Source of the DNA: Panicum virgatum
Lineage: Eukaryota > Streptophyta > Magnoliopsida > Poales > Poaceae
Reading direction: 5' to 3'
DNA length: 64,000 nucleotides
Assembly: GCF_016808335.1 (NCBI RefSeq)
Contig: NC_053142.1
Span: 2,555,802-2,619,801, forward strand
Shown here: piece by piece, positions 48,356-59,470 of the stretch
Numbering within the stretch: the first letter of the stretch is position 1
Layout of the letters: each line of letters begins with the position of its first letter
Position numbers and translations under genes: made by a program
The notes under the pieces: generated by a model
Seen by the model: only the letters and a program-made list of their open reading frames with translations
The model's database searches: none
Told to the model about the DNA's origin: nothing

Positions 48356-51300
48356 TGTAACACCCCGGTGTTAGTTTTGACGCTAATACCGTGATTAATC
48401 GCTAATTAAGGTTAAACACAATTGTTAGCGTTAATCGAGTTCGTGGTAAAACATTGTTTAGCAGTGTTCGATCTCGTTTTTCTCCATGATCCGAGCTTCA
48501 AATCAACTTTTGCCCAAAACAAAAGTTGTAGCTCTTATCGTTCTCTACAACTTCTTTTTTGGCCAAATTTCATGTTCCAATGTAAAATTTGGAGCTTGGG
48601 ACGGTCAAAGTTGGCTAAAAATCCCTAAATTTGGTCCCTGTGCTTCCCTGTTTCACCACTGTGTGCGGCCACGCCGCGATCGGCGACGCGCCGGCGACGC
48701 CATGCGTCGGCCATCGCGGCGAACCTCGTTCCCCGTGAGCCGTCTTATCCACTCCCAGTGCCGTCCCTATCCGAACCATTTCCCCTCCTTCCTCGCGTTC
48801 ACGCCGAGCCGAGCTCGAGCTCAGACCATCGCCGCCGTGCCTCGATTCGCCGCGCCCAGAGCCGCACAACCTCGCCCTTGGCCTCCCCCATCCATTCCCG
48901 AGCCCGTTCGAGCCAACCCCAGGCCGAATCGACCTCCAGAGTGCCTGCGTCACCGGCCGCCATTGCCTCGCCGCGCCGGTGCTCCGCCCCTCCGTCGATC
49001 TCCGTCCTCCGGTCCACCTCCGCCCGATTCAAGCCGTGGTGAGCAACTCCGCGAGCCCCTCATCGTCCCCGATCCTTTTCCCCTCTAAACTTTGCCCCAC
49101 CAGCGCCGGGAACATGGCTCGCCGCCGTGCGCCGCCGCTTACAGCCGCCTGCTCGTCGCCCGCCGCCCTGGTGTGTGCGCTCGTGCTGCTGCTGCGCGCA
49201 CGGGGGCCGCCCGCCCTTGCTGGACCTATTCCAGCCCTTTCCGGCCGCTGCCCCACCCCACGCCGGTGAGGAACGCGGTGCCGCCGCCCTGCTCTTGCGC
49301 ACCGCCGTCCGCCCCGCGGGCGCCCTTGCTCGCGTTGCCCGGGCTGCGGCTCGGCCAAGCAGCACCGCCGGCTGGCCGGCCCATGGCCGCCGCGCCCGCA
49401 CGGGCGCGCCGCCGTGCCTGGCCAGAGCAGAGCAGGGGAGCCGCCCCCCCTCTCTCTCTCTCCCTGTCAATTGGGGCCCGCGGTCAGGGAGAGGGGAAGG
49501 GTTAGGGTAGATGTTGTTTTTCTTTATTTGTTATTTTGGCTGGAAGTTTGATAATTGCTAGAAAAATGCAGGAAAATCCTAAAATTGCAAACCAAATTTT
49601 GTTAGGTTTCTAAAATCAAGATATTTAGAATAAAAATACTTGTTCAGGTGAAATGTCACTTTTGCCCCTGCTAAAATATTGGTTTGTGTTTAAACTAATT
49701 CATTTTGTATCGGTTGTTTGGTTTGTCTAAAAATCCTGAAAATTTTATGGTAGCTTACTCTTTGCATGTGTAGTCCACTGAAAAAGTTTCAGGTGCATAA
49801 CCTATGTGTATATTTGTGGATCTATTGTTGTTTGATTTCCTTTTCTAGAGTTAAAGTAAATATTTTTTTATATCAATAAATGTTGGTAATTTATTTATGC
49901 ACCCCTTATCAGTAGTTTTTCATGATAGGAAAGTTGTGCTGCTAGATCGTTGCGGTTTGTTAAGTTTTTGTGTTTAGCTAGTTCCTAGCTCTAGTCTTTC
50001 TTTATTTTCACCGTGGCTAAGCAATGCCTTATTGCTTCTTTTTGTTTGTGGTGCACCTAGCTTTCTTAGTGCAAGTTTAGTAGTGTTGTTGAAAAGAAAC
50101 ACTTCAGACTAAAAGGAATTAGCAACCGAAACCCCATTTCAGCACGGCACCATTCCTTCGAACCATAGTTTTGGGAGGCTGTTTATTAGTCATGCCTATG
50201 CCTTTAACTGTGTGTGTTGCATTTCATTGTATCGTTTCATGAGTCTCATGCAAGGCAAATTTTATTCGTGTAGACGCTGAACCCGAAGTCGCCTACGAGT
50301 TGGTCGGCGAACCGATCCAGGAGCCGCAAGCAGGATTACAGCAGGAGGACGCAGTCGAGCACGCTCCCGAAGAAATTGCTAACCCCGCTGACTAGCAAGG
50401 CAAGCCCCGGAGCATATCCCTTATTTTAATTACTCCATGTTATAATTAAAGTATTGTGCATATACGTTCAAGGAATTGATTGGAACCATAGATGCATAAT
50501 CTTGATTACCCAGTGTCCTGACTAGTGTAGGTATCGCTAGCACCGCTATGCTTAAGTAAACGCGGTAGAAGACGGGTGATCTCCTGTCATCCGCGAGATA
50601 TAGGTTTGTTACTTCAGGCAGTGTTATGAGAAATAATGCAATGAGAAGGAAAATTGGAGACCGGGCGGAGGGAAAGTTGGACATGGTTGTTGAGTAAAGA
50701 AAATTGAGTCTCCGCGTGTGTCGATTGAGGACCGTTCCGTTGTTGGCCCTTTGACTGAGGATTGAACAGTACTAACCTCATGCCGGAAGTAGGAGGTAGT
50801 CGAAACCGGTAAGCTAATTACCTTAATTGCGTCAAAATCTGGGTCTCGACCTGCGGTGCTGGGTAGGGTTGATGGATGGTGAAGTGGCCCACGGGTTCAT
50901 CGGGTGTTCGCACGTGCGGGGCTCATCATCCGGGTGTTTGCGGGCTTGATTCAGACTTCGGGGTAATTATGGGAACAGTTGACGTGTGTGGCCCGACGGG
51001 GTTTTCACGTGTCATGTGAGTTAGGTCCACCTTGCATGGTTAAATCGGATCGATTCGCCGTGACTCGCGGATATGAGAGCCTTGGTCAATGCGTCGCATC
51101 GTAGTAAGGATTGAAAGGACAGAAAGAGAAAAGTTGGCTTTTGTTGATATTCTTGAAAAGATAATATGATTAACCATGTGTGCTCTAGAGAATTAGGCAA
51201 ACTTAGTTTCTAGCTATCAACACAATTGGAGTTAAAATATTGAAAGTAAGGATCCAGTTTAGTAGCTTTTCAGCAAAATAACCCAGAGCCAAAGAGCTGT

Positions 51301-51881
51301 GCATGTCTAGATAATGGGCTAAGTATACCCATAGACGGGTAAGCCTTGCTGAGTATTAGAGTACTCAGGGTTTGGTTGTAACCCTTCTGAGCAGGCTGTC
51401 TTCCGGAAGACTTCGAGGAAATCGGTGCGTCCTGGATTGGTCAGCCTCTTCCTCCAGGTTGGACGTTCGAGTGGGTTCCTCCTTCTCCGTGATTGCAGGC
51501 AGGTGAGCCTCACATCAGTGGGCAAGATGTGAAGCTCGTCTTTTGTTATCGACGTTATCTACCGTACGGTATTTCGAAGCTTGTTTCAAACTGTTTGCTT
51601 TTTCCGCTGCGTTGAGCTCTGTATTCGAAATGTAACCCTGGCTTGTGAAACTTTATTGTAAATTAATTTTGGAGACTTTTGTTTAACTCTGGTTGTAAGT
51701 TAAGTTTGAAAACTTTTGTTGCTTGCAATCACCTGTGCTCGTCTTTTGGCGAGAGTTCCTGTGCAATCGATCCTGGTTAAAGCAGGCAGTCTGAGTGTAC
51801 TGGTGAAGTGCAGTATCGGAGGATTAAGTTAAATGGTTAATTAATGCACTTGATCGGTATTATTTGGACTGTTCTGTGACA
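48356..51881 (+). repeat. 3' LTR of the Tekay-type element
   Basis: 3,526 bp, uninterrupted. It serves as the reference for reading the insertion in the 5' LTR. It ends at the TTCCT duplication. Confidence 0.93.
50274..51492 (+). other. Candidate LTR mini-ORF, copy 4 (exons 50274-50399 and 51395-51492)
   Basis: 3' LTR counterpart of the unit at 41060-42278. Exon lengths are identical (126 and 98 bp) and donor, acceptor and phase are the same. Differences from copy 3 include silent changes (GGT/GGC, ATC/ATT, CCG/CCT, CCA/CCT), amino-acid changes, and a TGG-to-TAG stop one codon before the end of exon A. Here the stem CTGAGTA/TACTCAG (51349-51368) is perfect. Confidence 0.5.
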
Positions 51882-53416
51882 TTCCTTCTCTATGCCGGTG
51901 GCGTGGGCCTCCCGCTTATAGAGGGACTTCCGGTCCTCCTCCAGCTCCGCCTCGGCAACAGTCAGCTTGCCTGCTCTCTCCTGCAGTTGCTCGCGCAATC
52001 GCTGCAGAGTCGCAGAGAAGACGTCGAGCTCCTGCCTCCGGACCTCGAGACCCTGGCTGCGAGTCTCCAGCTCGACTGCTGGGCCGCGAGGCGAGTCTCG
52101 AGGTCGGACCGCTGAGCCGCGAAGCCAACAACCTCCAAGGCAAAAGTTTCCTCCCGCTGGGCCAGGTCCTTCTCCCGGCTCGATACTGCAAGCTCCCGGT
52201 TGAACACCTTCAGAAGGTTGGCTCGATAGGCCTCTTGGTCGGATTTGAGCTTCGACCGGGTTTCTGCAGCACGGGAGGCTTCCGCCTTCGTGTGCGCCTC
52301 CAAGCGGGTGTGCCAGTCGGAGAGGCGCTGGCGTTCGCTCTCCAAGGCAGACCACTCCCGCCGGAAGGCCGCCTCGGCGGAGGAGGTTGCCTCCACTATC
52401 GACCGCCGGACCTGGGTCAGCACCTAGGGAAGGGGAGTCGCTTCCTCCTCCGGGAGTTGGAGCTGCAGGAGCTGCCTGCCAAAGACCACCTCCAACTCCT
52501 CCTCTGCAACAGGATCGGAGCTGGAGGTGGGAGCTTCCGCTGCAGCACTTGTCTCCGGCGTCTCCGCCGCCACTGCTTCGGGTGCGGCTGCGCCCAGCAC
52601 CGGCGCCTCCGCCGCCACCGCGTCGGGTGCGGCCGCGCCCAGCGCCGGCGCCTCCGCCGCCACCGCGTCGTGGGCGGCCGCGCCCAGCGTCGGCGCCTCC
52701 GCCGCCACCGCGTCGGGTGCGGCCGCGCCCAGCGCCGGCGCCTCCGCCGCCGCCTGCATCGGCCGCCGCTGCGTCGGCCGCGGCTGCGCGCAGCGCCGGC
52801 GCCTCCGCCGCCGCTGCGTCGGCCGTGGCTGCGCCCAGCCCCGGCACCTCCACCGCCGCTGCGTCGGACGTAGCTGCGCCTAGCACTGGCGCCTCCGCTG
52901 TCGCTGCGTCCGCTGCGCCCGTCACCACCGCGTCGGGCACCACCGGGCTAGCAGAGGTATCTGCACCTGAGGTTCCCGCTCCCGCCGTCGCTCCCGCTGT
53001 CGTCGCAGAGGTCCCGGTCGCCTGGGCACTTGCCGACGAGCCGGCGATGGTAGAAGAACTGCAGGGGCGAGGAGCCCTGGCAACAAAGTGGAGAAGCCTT
53101 CAGCAAAAAGCAGAGCACCTGGCATAAGGGAAGAAAGCAGAATAACACTAACCCAGAAGTGCTGGGTACCCAGCGTCCTCGGAGGCCCGACTTCCACTCC
53201 TGCTGCTGTCGTTGTTCCCGTGGCTGCGGCGCGGGCGCAACTCGGGGCTGCACCTGTTGCTGCTATTGCCGCTCTCGCGTCCGCTGCAGCTGCTCCCGCG
53301 GCTGCTGCTGCTGGCGGGAGGTATCTCTCGGAGGCGATGGCGGTGGCGCGCCCCGGAACCGTCGCCGGAACCCAAGCGACGCCCGCACCTGGTGTTAACC
53401 GCCCAGTCCATGACAT
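51882..53416 (-). pseudogene. Antisense coiled-coil ORF of the Tat-type element, N-terminal part
   Basis: Minus-strand reading from about 53416 toward 51882. A Pro/Ala-rich N-terminal stretch (GAGVAWVPATVPGRA) is followed by 15-residue Ala-rich repeats (APALGAAAPDAVAAE type). Next comes coiled-coil sequence (WSALESERQRLSDWHTRLE, RELAVSSREKDLAQREE, LQRLREQLQERAGKLTVAE), reaching EDRKSLYKREAHATGIEKE at the insertion point. The frame is damaged by stops (TGA 52922-52924, TAG 52424-52426) and by two frame changes (near 52760 and near 52070). A spliced N-terminus is possible, with an AG acceptor after 'cttatgc' near 53126. It joins in frame with 34912-35480. Confidence 0.6.
52560..52910. repeat. 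45-bp GC-rich minisatellite
   Basis: About seven to eight diverged units of 45 bp ('gcctccgccgccaccgcg' core). The unit is a multiple of three and encodes the 15-residue Ala-rich repeats of the antisense ORF. Confidence 0.85.
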
Positions 53417-53822
53417 GGGGGCCCAGGCCCACCTGTCGGGGTGAGCGGGTAACCAATAAAGGTGTGAAAAGGCGGGATCTGAACCGCCGCCCGCGCGCGA
53501 AGCGAGGCGGAAGCTGAGCTGACGTGCGCGTATTAAGCGCTGGAGTGGCCGAGCTTTTCGGGAACTGCGCCGGTGGTAAATGTTCCGGTTACTCCGGCCG
53601 CATCAATGCCGAGCGTCGCGCGCGTGACCAGGTTAACCACTGTATGTGGGGGGCCATGAGTCAGTAAGCCGTTGCGATGCGATGAGGCAGCAAACAACCC
53701 GATAGACGGTCAAAGCCGGTCAAGTCCCTTGCAGTAGGAAGCTTCAAGCTATGCAGAGCCAAGTCACAGTAGTGGCCCCACCTGCGGGTTCGTACCTCCC
53801 CCGAGGTGGGCCCGGGGGCCAC
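53417..53822 (+). other. 3' end of the Tat-type internal region with polypurine tract
   Basis: Noncoding. It ends with the G-rich GGGCCCGGGGGCCAC (53808-53822), abutting the 3' LTR start at 53823. Confidence 0.7.
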
Positions 53823-55443
53823 TGTCGGTACCCTGTAGCAGGGATACCCACTCCTACTGCGGCAAGGCAGTACTCGCGTAGTTATCCGTAAGTACGCGCA
53901 AAGGACGGAGTAGCTAGGCCCACGGACCAGGCTCCTTCCTCACCAGGCCAATGGCCCCGGACCTGTTCTCCGCCTGGGGATGGGTCCGGAGACGCCACGT
54001 GCCCCTAAGGAAGGGAAGCTCCGTGTCGAGAGCCGAGGCCTCGGACCCCCCATAGGGGTCCGGGACCTCCTGCGTCCATCCGGACCTCCCATACTGCGTG
54101 GGGGTTTGGAGCCGCCATGTGTCCCGGGGGCACGGGTTCGAGCGCGAGCCTTCCGCTAGAAGACTCGCCCACCCACCGCATTAAATGCAGATGGTTGAGG
54201 CGTGCTCTGCCGCCGCGGCACGTGGGACAGCATTTGTCAGGCCTCACTGTGCGCCGCGTATTACCAAGGTACACAGTGTAGCCGCCTGTGCCGCACCCGC
54301 GCAGAGCCCGTCTGCAGCTTTAAATGGATACAACGGCACGGCACTTTTCCATCATGCCGCCTACGCCGCAAGCTACACAGCCCGTTCAGCTACGTGGCAG
54401 GCGACGCCACTTAGGGTTTTATTTCCCAACCGGAAACCGGTTACCGCCGCCCTCCGGTACCGGTTTACCGGACCGGTTAGGCCGGTAACCGGTGGAAACC
54501 GGTTGAATTCAAATCCAAATTCAAATAAATTCAAATTTTCCCGTGCAACCGGTTCCGACCGGTTTACCGGCCGGTTTGACCGGTTTACCGGCCGATTTTA
54601 TCGGTTTACCGGTCGGTTTGACCGGTTTGAAATTCAAACGCTCCCGTGCAACCGGTTTACCGGCCGGTTTGACCGGTTTGATCGGTGGGCCTTCATGGGC
54701 CGACCCATTTTTTTTCTTTTTTTTTTTTGATTTAACTTTAAATTCTCACAAACTATACTAAATGAATGAATTTTTGAGAAAATTTGATACCATTAGATTC
54801 ATCACACCTTGAAGTATTTTTAGAAATTTTTTGGGAATTTTTCATTTTTTGAATTCAAATTTAAAATTTGAATTTTGGCCGGTAGGGTACCGGCCGGAAC
54901 CGGAACCGGACCGGACCGGTTTGACCGGTAACCGGTCAAACCGGACCGGTTCCCACCGGTTAGGTTAACCTTGCGCCACTAGCTATGTTTGGCACCGTCC
55001 CGACAAGACAGCGCCTGGACATGATGAACGAGGGACTCCAAGAGCAGGCAAGGGAATCCAGGAGAGAGATCTCCTTTGCCTGCGACGCCATAATGTATGA
55101 ACAGTACGTTATTTTATACTACATCGTTGGGCCCACCTGTCGGGGACCCAACAGCCATGTACGCGCCTCCCTTGAAATATAAAAGGGAGGCGCTCGCTAT
55201 GCACTACAGGCTCGAACGGACACACAGCACACAAGCTCTCTCGAACTCTCTCGAGGGAAGGCAATACAACACATAGTGGACGTAGGGTATTACGCTCCGG
55301 CGGCCCGAACCACTCTAAATCTTGCTGTGTTCATCGTGTTCTTGAGTGAGATCGATCTAGGACTAGCTAACCCCTGAGTACACACCCTCTGGGCTAGGGC
55401 GGGTGCCTTCCGCCACCCGGCTGTGGTTTGCAGCACCACGACA
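53823..55443 (+). repeat. 3' LTR of the Tat-type element with a nested insertion
   Basis: 1,621 bp. Subtracting the 561-bp insert and an 8-bp duplication gives 1,052 bp against 1,051 bp for the 5' LTR. The one-base difference is the extra G in 'gtcaggcctc' near 54239. Confidence 0.93.
54412..54972. mobile_element. hAT-like non-autonomous element rich in ACCGG repeats
   Basis: 561 bp. The 8-bp flanks are ACGCCACT (54404-54411) and GCGCCACT (54973-54980). The terminal bases TAGGG... and, reversed, AAGGT... are weakly inverted. Both ends are packed with ACCGGTTT, GACCGG and TACCGG words, and the centre is AT-rich. The empty site in the 5' LTR (about 27030) confirms the boundaries. No coding sequence is present. 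Confidence 0.75.
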
Positions 55444-55448
55444 ATATT

Positions 55449-56379
55449 TATTTTGTAACATGAATGTGTACTATTTTGAATAAATTTTATCAAATTTAAA
55501 ATTATTTGAATTCTCAAAAAGTGGAAGTTGCATTCTTTTTAGGATGGAGGGACCAGGCAGACGGATTTACGCAATACCACTTCTATCAGTAAAAATACCA
55601 AGCATATTTTATCTTGTAAAATACGTGAATGGCAATTGTATTTATCAGTGTATATCAATTTGGTCATCATAACTCAGAAAAATATAAATCATGACCTACC
55701 TTGTCTAACTCTGCCGGTAGGGCCATGGGCCCCAAAATTTTACGTAAGTAGGAATACATAGTGGCGTTGGACCGTACCATGTTTGGCCAAATCCAATCCA
55801 TGTGCATGTGTAATATCAAGTGTAGTTGTGGACTTGTGTCAGATGAGATAACCTATGCAAATCGTTGGGGGCAAATTTGATGTTATCCGTGGCTCTGCAT
55901 TACTTCATCATGTAGGAAGAATATATAGGACTCCATCTTGACAGGTTCCTGAACTCTGCTACAAATCTGAACTCAAGTACCTTCTTTCAGAAAAGGGGGC
56001 AAACCAATATTAAGTTCTTGATGAATCTACAGCATAAGGCCACAAAATTCAGCGCACCATTTTCTTATGTGAACCCTAATATCCACACAAATCATGTTCA
56101 CTAGAAAAAATCACCTCAATATTGATCCTGACAAGCCATTCTTTCTACATTACATCTGACGAGGAATGTCACTCTTTTCTTCTTTCACTGTAATAATAAT
56201 AATCGGACTAGAACACAATTTAACCAATAAATCTTCGCAAACGAAGAAACAAAAAGGAGTAAGACATCATATTATTTGTTCCGTAAACTGAATGCACTCT
56301 CCAGAACACAGATTTGGAGAGTTGCGATGGTGGAGGGAACCCGTGGCTCCTTTTTAAGGTTTTGGGGTGGAGGAAGTTC
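55449..56379. other. Right half of the split MITE, then spacer and 3' region of the TMEM115-like gene
   Basis: 55449 to about 55550 is the right half of the mariner-like MITE (terminus 'agttgcattctttttaggatggaggg'). The rest is AT-rich and probably includes the 3' UTR of the minus-strand gene that ends at 56380. No other gene is supported. Confidence 0.5.
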
Positions 56380-59120
56380 TCAATCTTCAGCGGTGCCGTG
56401 GCCGCGAGCTGGGGCTTCTGTGTCAGCAGCATGATCGCCAGCCAACCTTTCCTCCAGCACCCTCTCGCCACGCTCCCTGTAAATGTTAAATTGGATTGGT
56501 GAGCTTTTGAACTGATAAAAAAAAATCTTTTTGTGATGTCATGGCTCAAATTTTCAGTCTCACAGCATCATAGCTTATTGAAGACACAAATGACTGGTTC
56601 TATGCCATAGTTTAACGCTACTGTTCTGATACTAGCATAAGCAGAAATATAAATTAATACCATCGACAGGAATCACTCCCAGTCTTAGTGTATTACTACC
56701 AACCATTACAATCACGGAAAAGTGAGAGCAAAAAGTATGACTGGTATGTACCACCATCCCACCTAACTAAAGGAAAACTTATATACCTTCTTCTTGAAGC
56801 CTTGGTAGGATCTGAAACTGGGAGGGCCACTTCGGAAGGCCTAGACCTTGCACACAGCATCCTATCAAACAGATTGGCGACAGGATCTGTCACTGGTCTG
56901 CAAGGGGGGAAAGGGTGATGTTGTCAAAAGTGGCATGAATAAGTGAGTACTTGCTGATGCAGGGGGATCAGAAGTTTACCGCATGGCAGCTGGGAACAAA
57001 CTGGGGAAGGAGAAGTCATCACTTGGATCACCCCTAAGTCCAGTCAGTGGGTTCCTTTGGAAGTATCTAAGATAAAGCCAGCTGACATACATCCCGGACA
57101 CCAAAGTTGGTAGGAAGTTAATGGAATCAGGCACGATGAAGGCCATGATGCTTGAGAAACATACAACAAAGAATGGCATCCACTGCAGTAGCAAGAGAAC
57201 AAAGAGATAAGAGAGCTCAACATCAACAAACTTGTTAACTTGCTGCTGAAGAAGTATACCATTACAATGGTATAATACAACTGTAGGCTTAGTACTCGCA
57301 ATAGAGTAGTTAATTAATATACCTTTGCCTTTATTTTCCAGAAAAAGCACATGGGGAGCTCAAGGTTTGGTAACAGCTGCTTCAGGGCCACAAGAAAGCC
57401 AGCGAGGCAACCATGGAAACCAGAAAGTGGTGTGACACTGCATGGCATGGCACAGCAAGGTCAGGTGATGTACCATATTTCAGACAGGAACCTACATGGT
57501 ACTATGTTACTGTGTAACCCAGTAACTCGAATGGTGCAAAAATAACAATTGTACTAGTGTGTGATCAATATGTCCAAAGAATATTCGTTATTGACTAGAT
57601 GAGTAGCTGTGTGATATCATGCTATCAGTTAGTAATATATTTCTTACAAGCAGGCTTAAGAGTGTGGTTTTACTCAATAGAGGCAAATGTTGACAAATAC
57701 TAGCACATTGATTGACCAATTTTACACAAATAGAAGACAAGGGCAATAAGCACATCAAACGGAACTATGAAGTCTTGTGCCAAGCCTGCCAGGTAAATGG
57801 CTAATGAGAAATGAGATGTAGACACATCCATTCAGAGCTGAATGTTGGCTTGAAACTTACAGGAAGCTCTCCTTTCCTGTGACATAGTAGAGTCCAATAG
57901 CAAAGCAGAATGCAAGGATTCCACATATGGAGTTGACCAAAATAACGAACTTCAGGAACTCCTTGCGGCCCCATACTGGTTCGATGTCCTTCCCGCAGAA
58001 GAGAAGACCAAGAGAACTGCCGATAGCCTGTAAAAGCAAGATTTTTTTTTGTTACAACAAGTCATATGACAAAGGAAATGATCCTGATTTATGGTGTTGA
58101 GTAATGCCACTCTCCCTTTCTATTACTTATTAATCATGATAAGGTAATAAATATCACAGTAATGCTACTTGCAATTCGATAAATGAATTTCAACAGCACA
58201 CTTGTGCTTGAGCTGTAATGCTTAGTTTGCAGCGTTATAGGAAAAGTACTTAAGATGGTACAAGCATTTCACAGCCATGAAGTCCAAATTTGCAATCAAA
58301 GATTGCATAGTAGTACAATTTGGAAGGAATTGAGCTCACCCCTGGAAGGACTTGTTCGATGTAACCAGCCGTGAAGACAGTCCATACGTACGGGATTGTC
58401 CTGCAAAAAGTCGGAACAAGCTTAGAAGAAATGTACTACTCTGGTGCGGAAAAAGCAGTTTCTTTGTGCGTCGTGGTTTATCCAGGCAAGTAGTAGGTAC
58501 TTTGAGGGGATGATAGCGAGGTAGTTAAGTGACGAGGGGAGGAGCTGCAGCAGCACGTATCCGCCGATGAGCAGGACGACGAGGCCCTTGCAGGTGCGGG
58601 TGAACTCCTTGCCGGGGACCTGCAAGAAGCAGCAAGCGTCAGCAGGCACGCGGCAGTTGCAGACTTGCAGTACAGCAGCAAAGACACGCAGATCTGAATC
58701 CCACGAGGACCAAGCGACAGACAATGATGCGAGCAAAAATGAATGAAAGGCTCGGTCATGGCGATGCCGTGCTGCTTCTCCTCAACACCAGTCAACGCCG
58801 CGAGCTCCCCAGATCCCGAAACTATCCCACCAGATCTCGCGAGTGAGGTTGGTGGGACGAGTTGGTAGGACAGGGCGAAGCACCAGATCTCCGGGCTGGC
58901 CGAAGCTATCAACTCGAGATCCATCCAATCGCCGGAATGGCAAGGATTCGGTAGCCCGGCAAGCTCAACTGGCAGCGAGCGTGCGAGCGACCAAGAAGAG
59001 CAAGAAGGACAGGCAAAGGAAGGAAGCGGGGCTTACGACGGCGGGCGGCGCTCCGGCTGTTTCTTCTCCGGCGGCCGGGGCCGTGGCCGTAGGTTCCTGC
59101 AGCGGCTGGCTCTCCATCAT
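56380..59120 (-). CDS. TMEM115-like (rhomboid-related) multi-pass Golgi membrane protein
   Basis: Eight exons on the minus strand: 59120-59037, 58619-58501, 58400-58340, 58027-57861, 57437-57323, 57182-56980, 56897-56787 and 56476-56380, all GT/AG with matching phases. This gives 318 residues with stop TGA 56382-56380. After a short Ala/Pro-rich N-terminus come several hydrophobic spans (GLVVLLIGGYVLLQLLPS, TIPYVWTVFTAGYIEQVLP, FLKFVILVNSICGILAF, WMPFFVVCFSSIMAFIVP) and the conserved stretches LLFCGKDIEPVWGRKEF and PLSGFHGCLAGFLVALKQ. A polar Arg/Glu-rich C-tail follows. The family (DUF1751/TMEM115) is rhomboid-like but lacks protease activity; animal members act in Golgi-to-ER transport. That role is inferred here. 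ATG 59115-59117 is an alternative start one codon later. Confidence 0.92.
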
Positions 59121-59470
59121 CACTGAAGAAGGTTGCCCGCAGATCTCCCCCCTCCCCGAGCTGCCAATCTCTTCTTGCTGCCTTGTTTGGTGGAGACGTG
59201 GAGCGGTGGCAATAAGAGAGGGGGAGGTGGGAGGGTTGTTGGGGGTCACTCCACTACTCCGCTCCGGTCAACCCAACCCCTCTGCTTCCTCCTCCTCAAA
59301 GCTTCCCTTCCCTTGCCTTCCCTTGCTCCGCTCGTGTGCTCAGCCAACAGCACACTGACGGCAGAAAGCGAGAGGGGGGAAGGGGGAGGAGAGAAGCTGC
59401 CTCTCCTTCCGTCCGTGTCCCAAACTCATCGTGTCCTTTTCGCTAACCTCCCTCTCCATTGATTTTTATC
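59121..59470 (-). promoter_or_regulatory. Presumed 5' UTR and promoter of the TMEM115-like gene
   Basis: Purine-rich on the minus strand with 'gagaggcagc'-type words. No clear TATA box. Open frames running upstream of the ATG are judged noncoding. Confidence 0.35.

Larger units (their letters stand above)
35481..51881 (+). mobile_element. Tekay-type chromovirus (Ty3/gypsy with chromodomain), nested
   Basis: Starts TGTAACACCACGG, ends TTCTGTGACA, and is flanked by TTCCT (35476-35480 and 51882-51886). The insertion is inside the antisense ORF of the outer element. It has very long LTRs, a tRNA-iMet primer site, one gag-pol frame ending in a chromodomain, and a polypurine tract. The two LTRs are highly similar by eye, so the insertion is recent. 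Confidence 0.95.
26451..55443 (+). mobile_element. Tat-type Ty3/gypsy LTR retrotransposon (outer element of the nest)
   Basis: Starts TGTCGGTACC, ends CACCACGACA, and is flanked by ATATT (26446-26450 and 55444-55448). It is 28,993 bp as it stands. Without the nested chromovirus (16,401 bp plus 5-bp duplication) and the hAT-like insert in its 3' LTR, about 12 kb remain. Layout: 5' LTR, primer site, gag, pol with two RNase H segments, long repeat-rich spacer, antisense ORF, polypurine tract, 3' LTR. The second RNase H (FFDGSAHEKWAG) and the antisense ORF point to the Tat lineage. My hand count of LTR differences is about 25 substitutions over about 1,050 bp, mostly transitions. Confidence 0.93.

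Noticed and set aside
52235..53127. Plus-strand Ala/Pro-rich frames of over 200 codons
   Set aside because: They are the reverse of the 45-bp minisatellite and antisense coiled-coil ORF; composition is entirely repeat driven.
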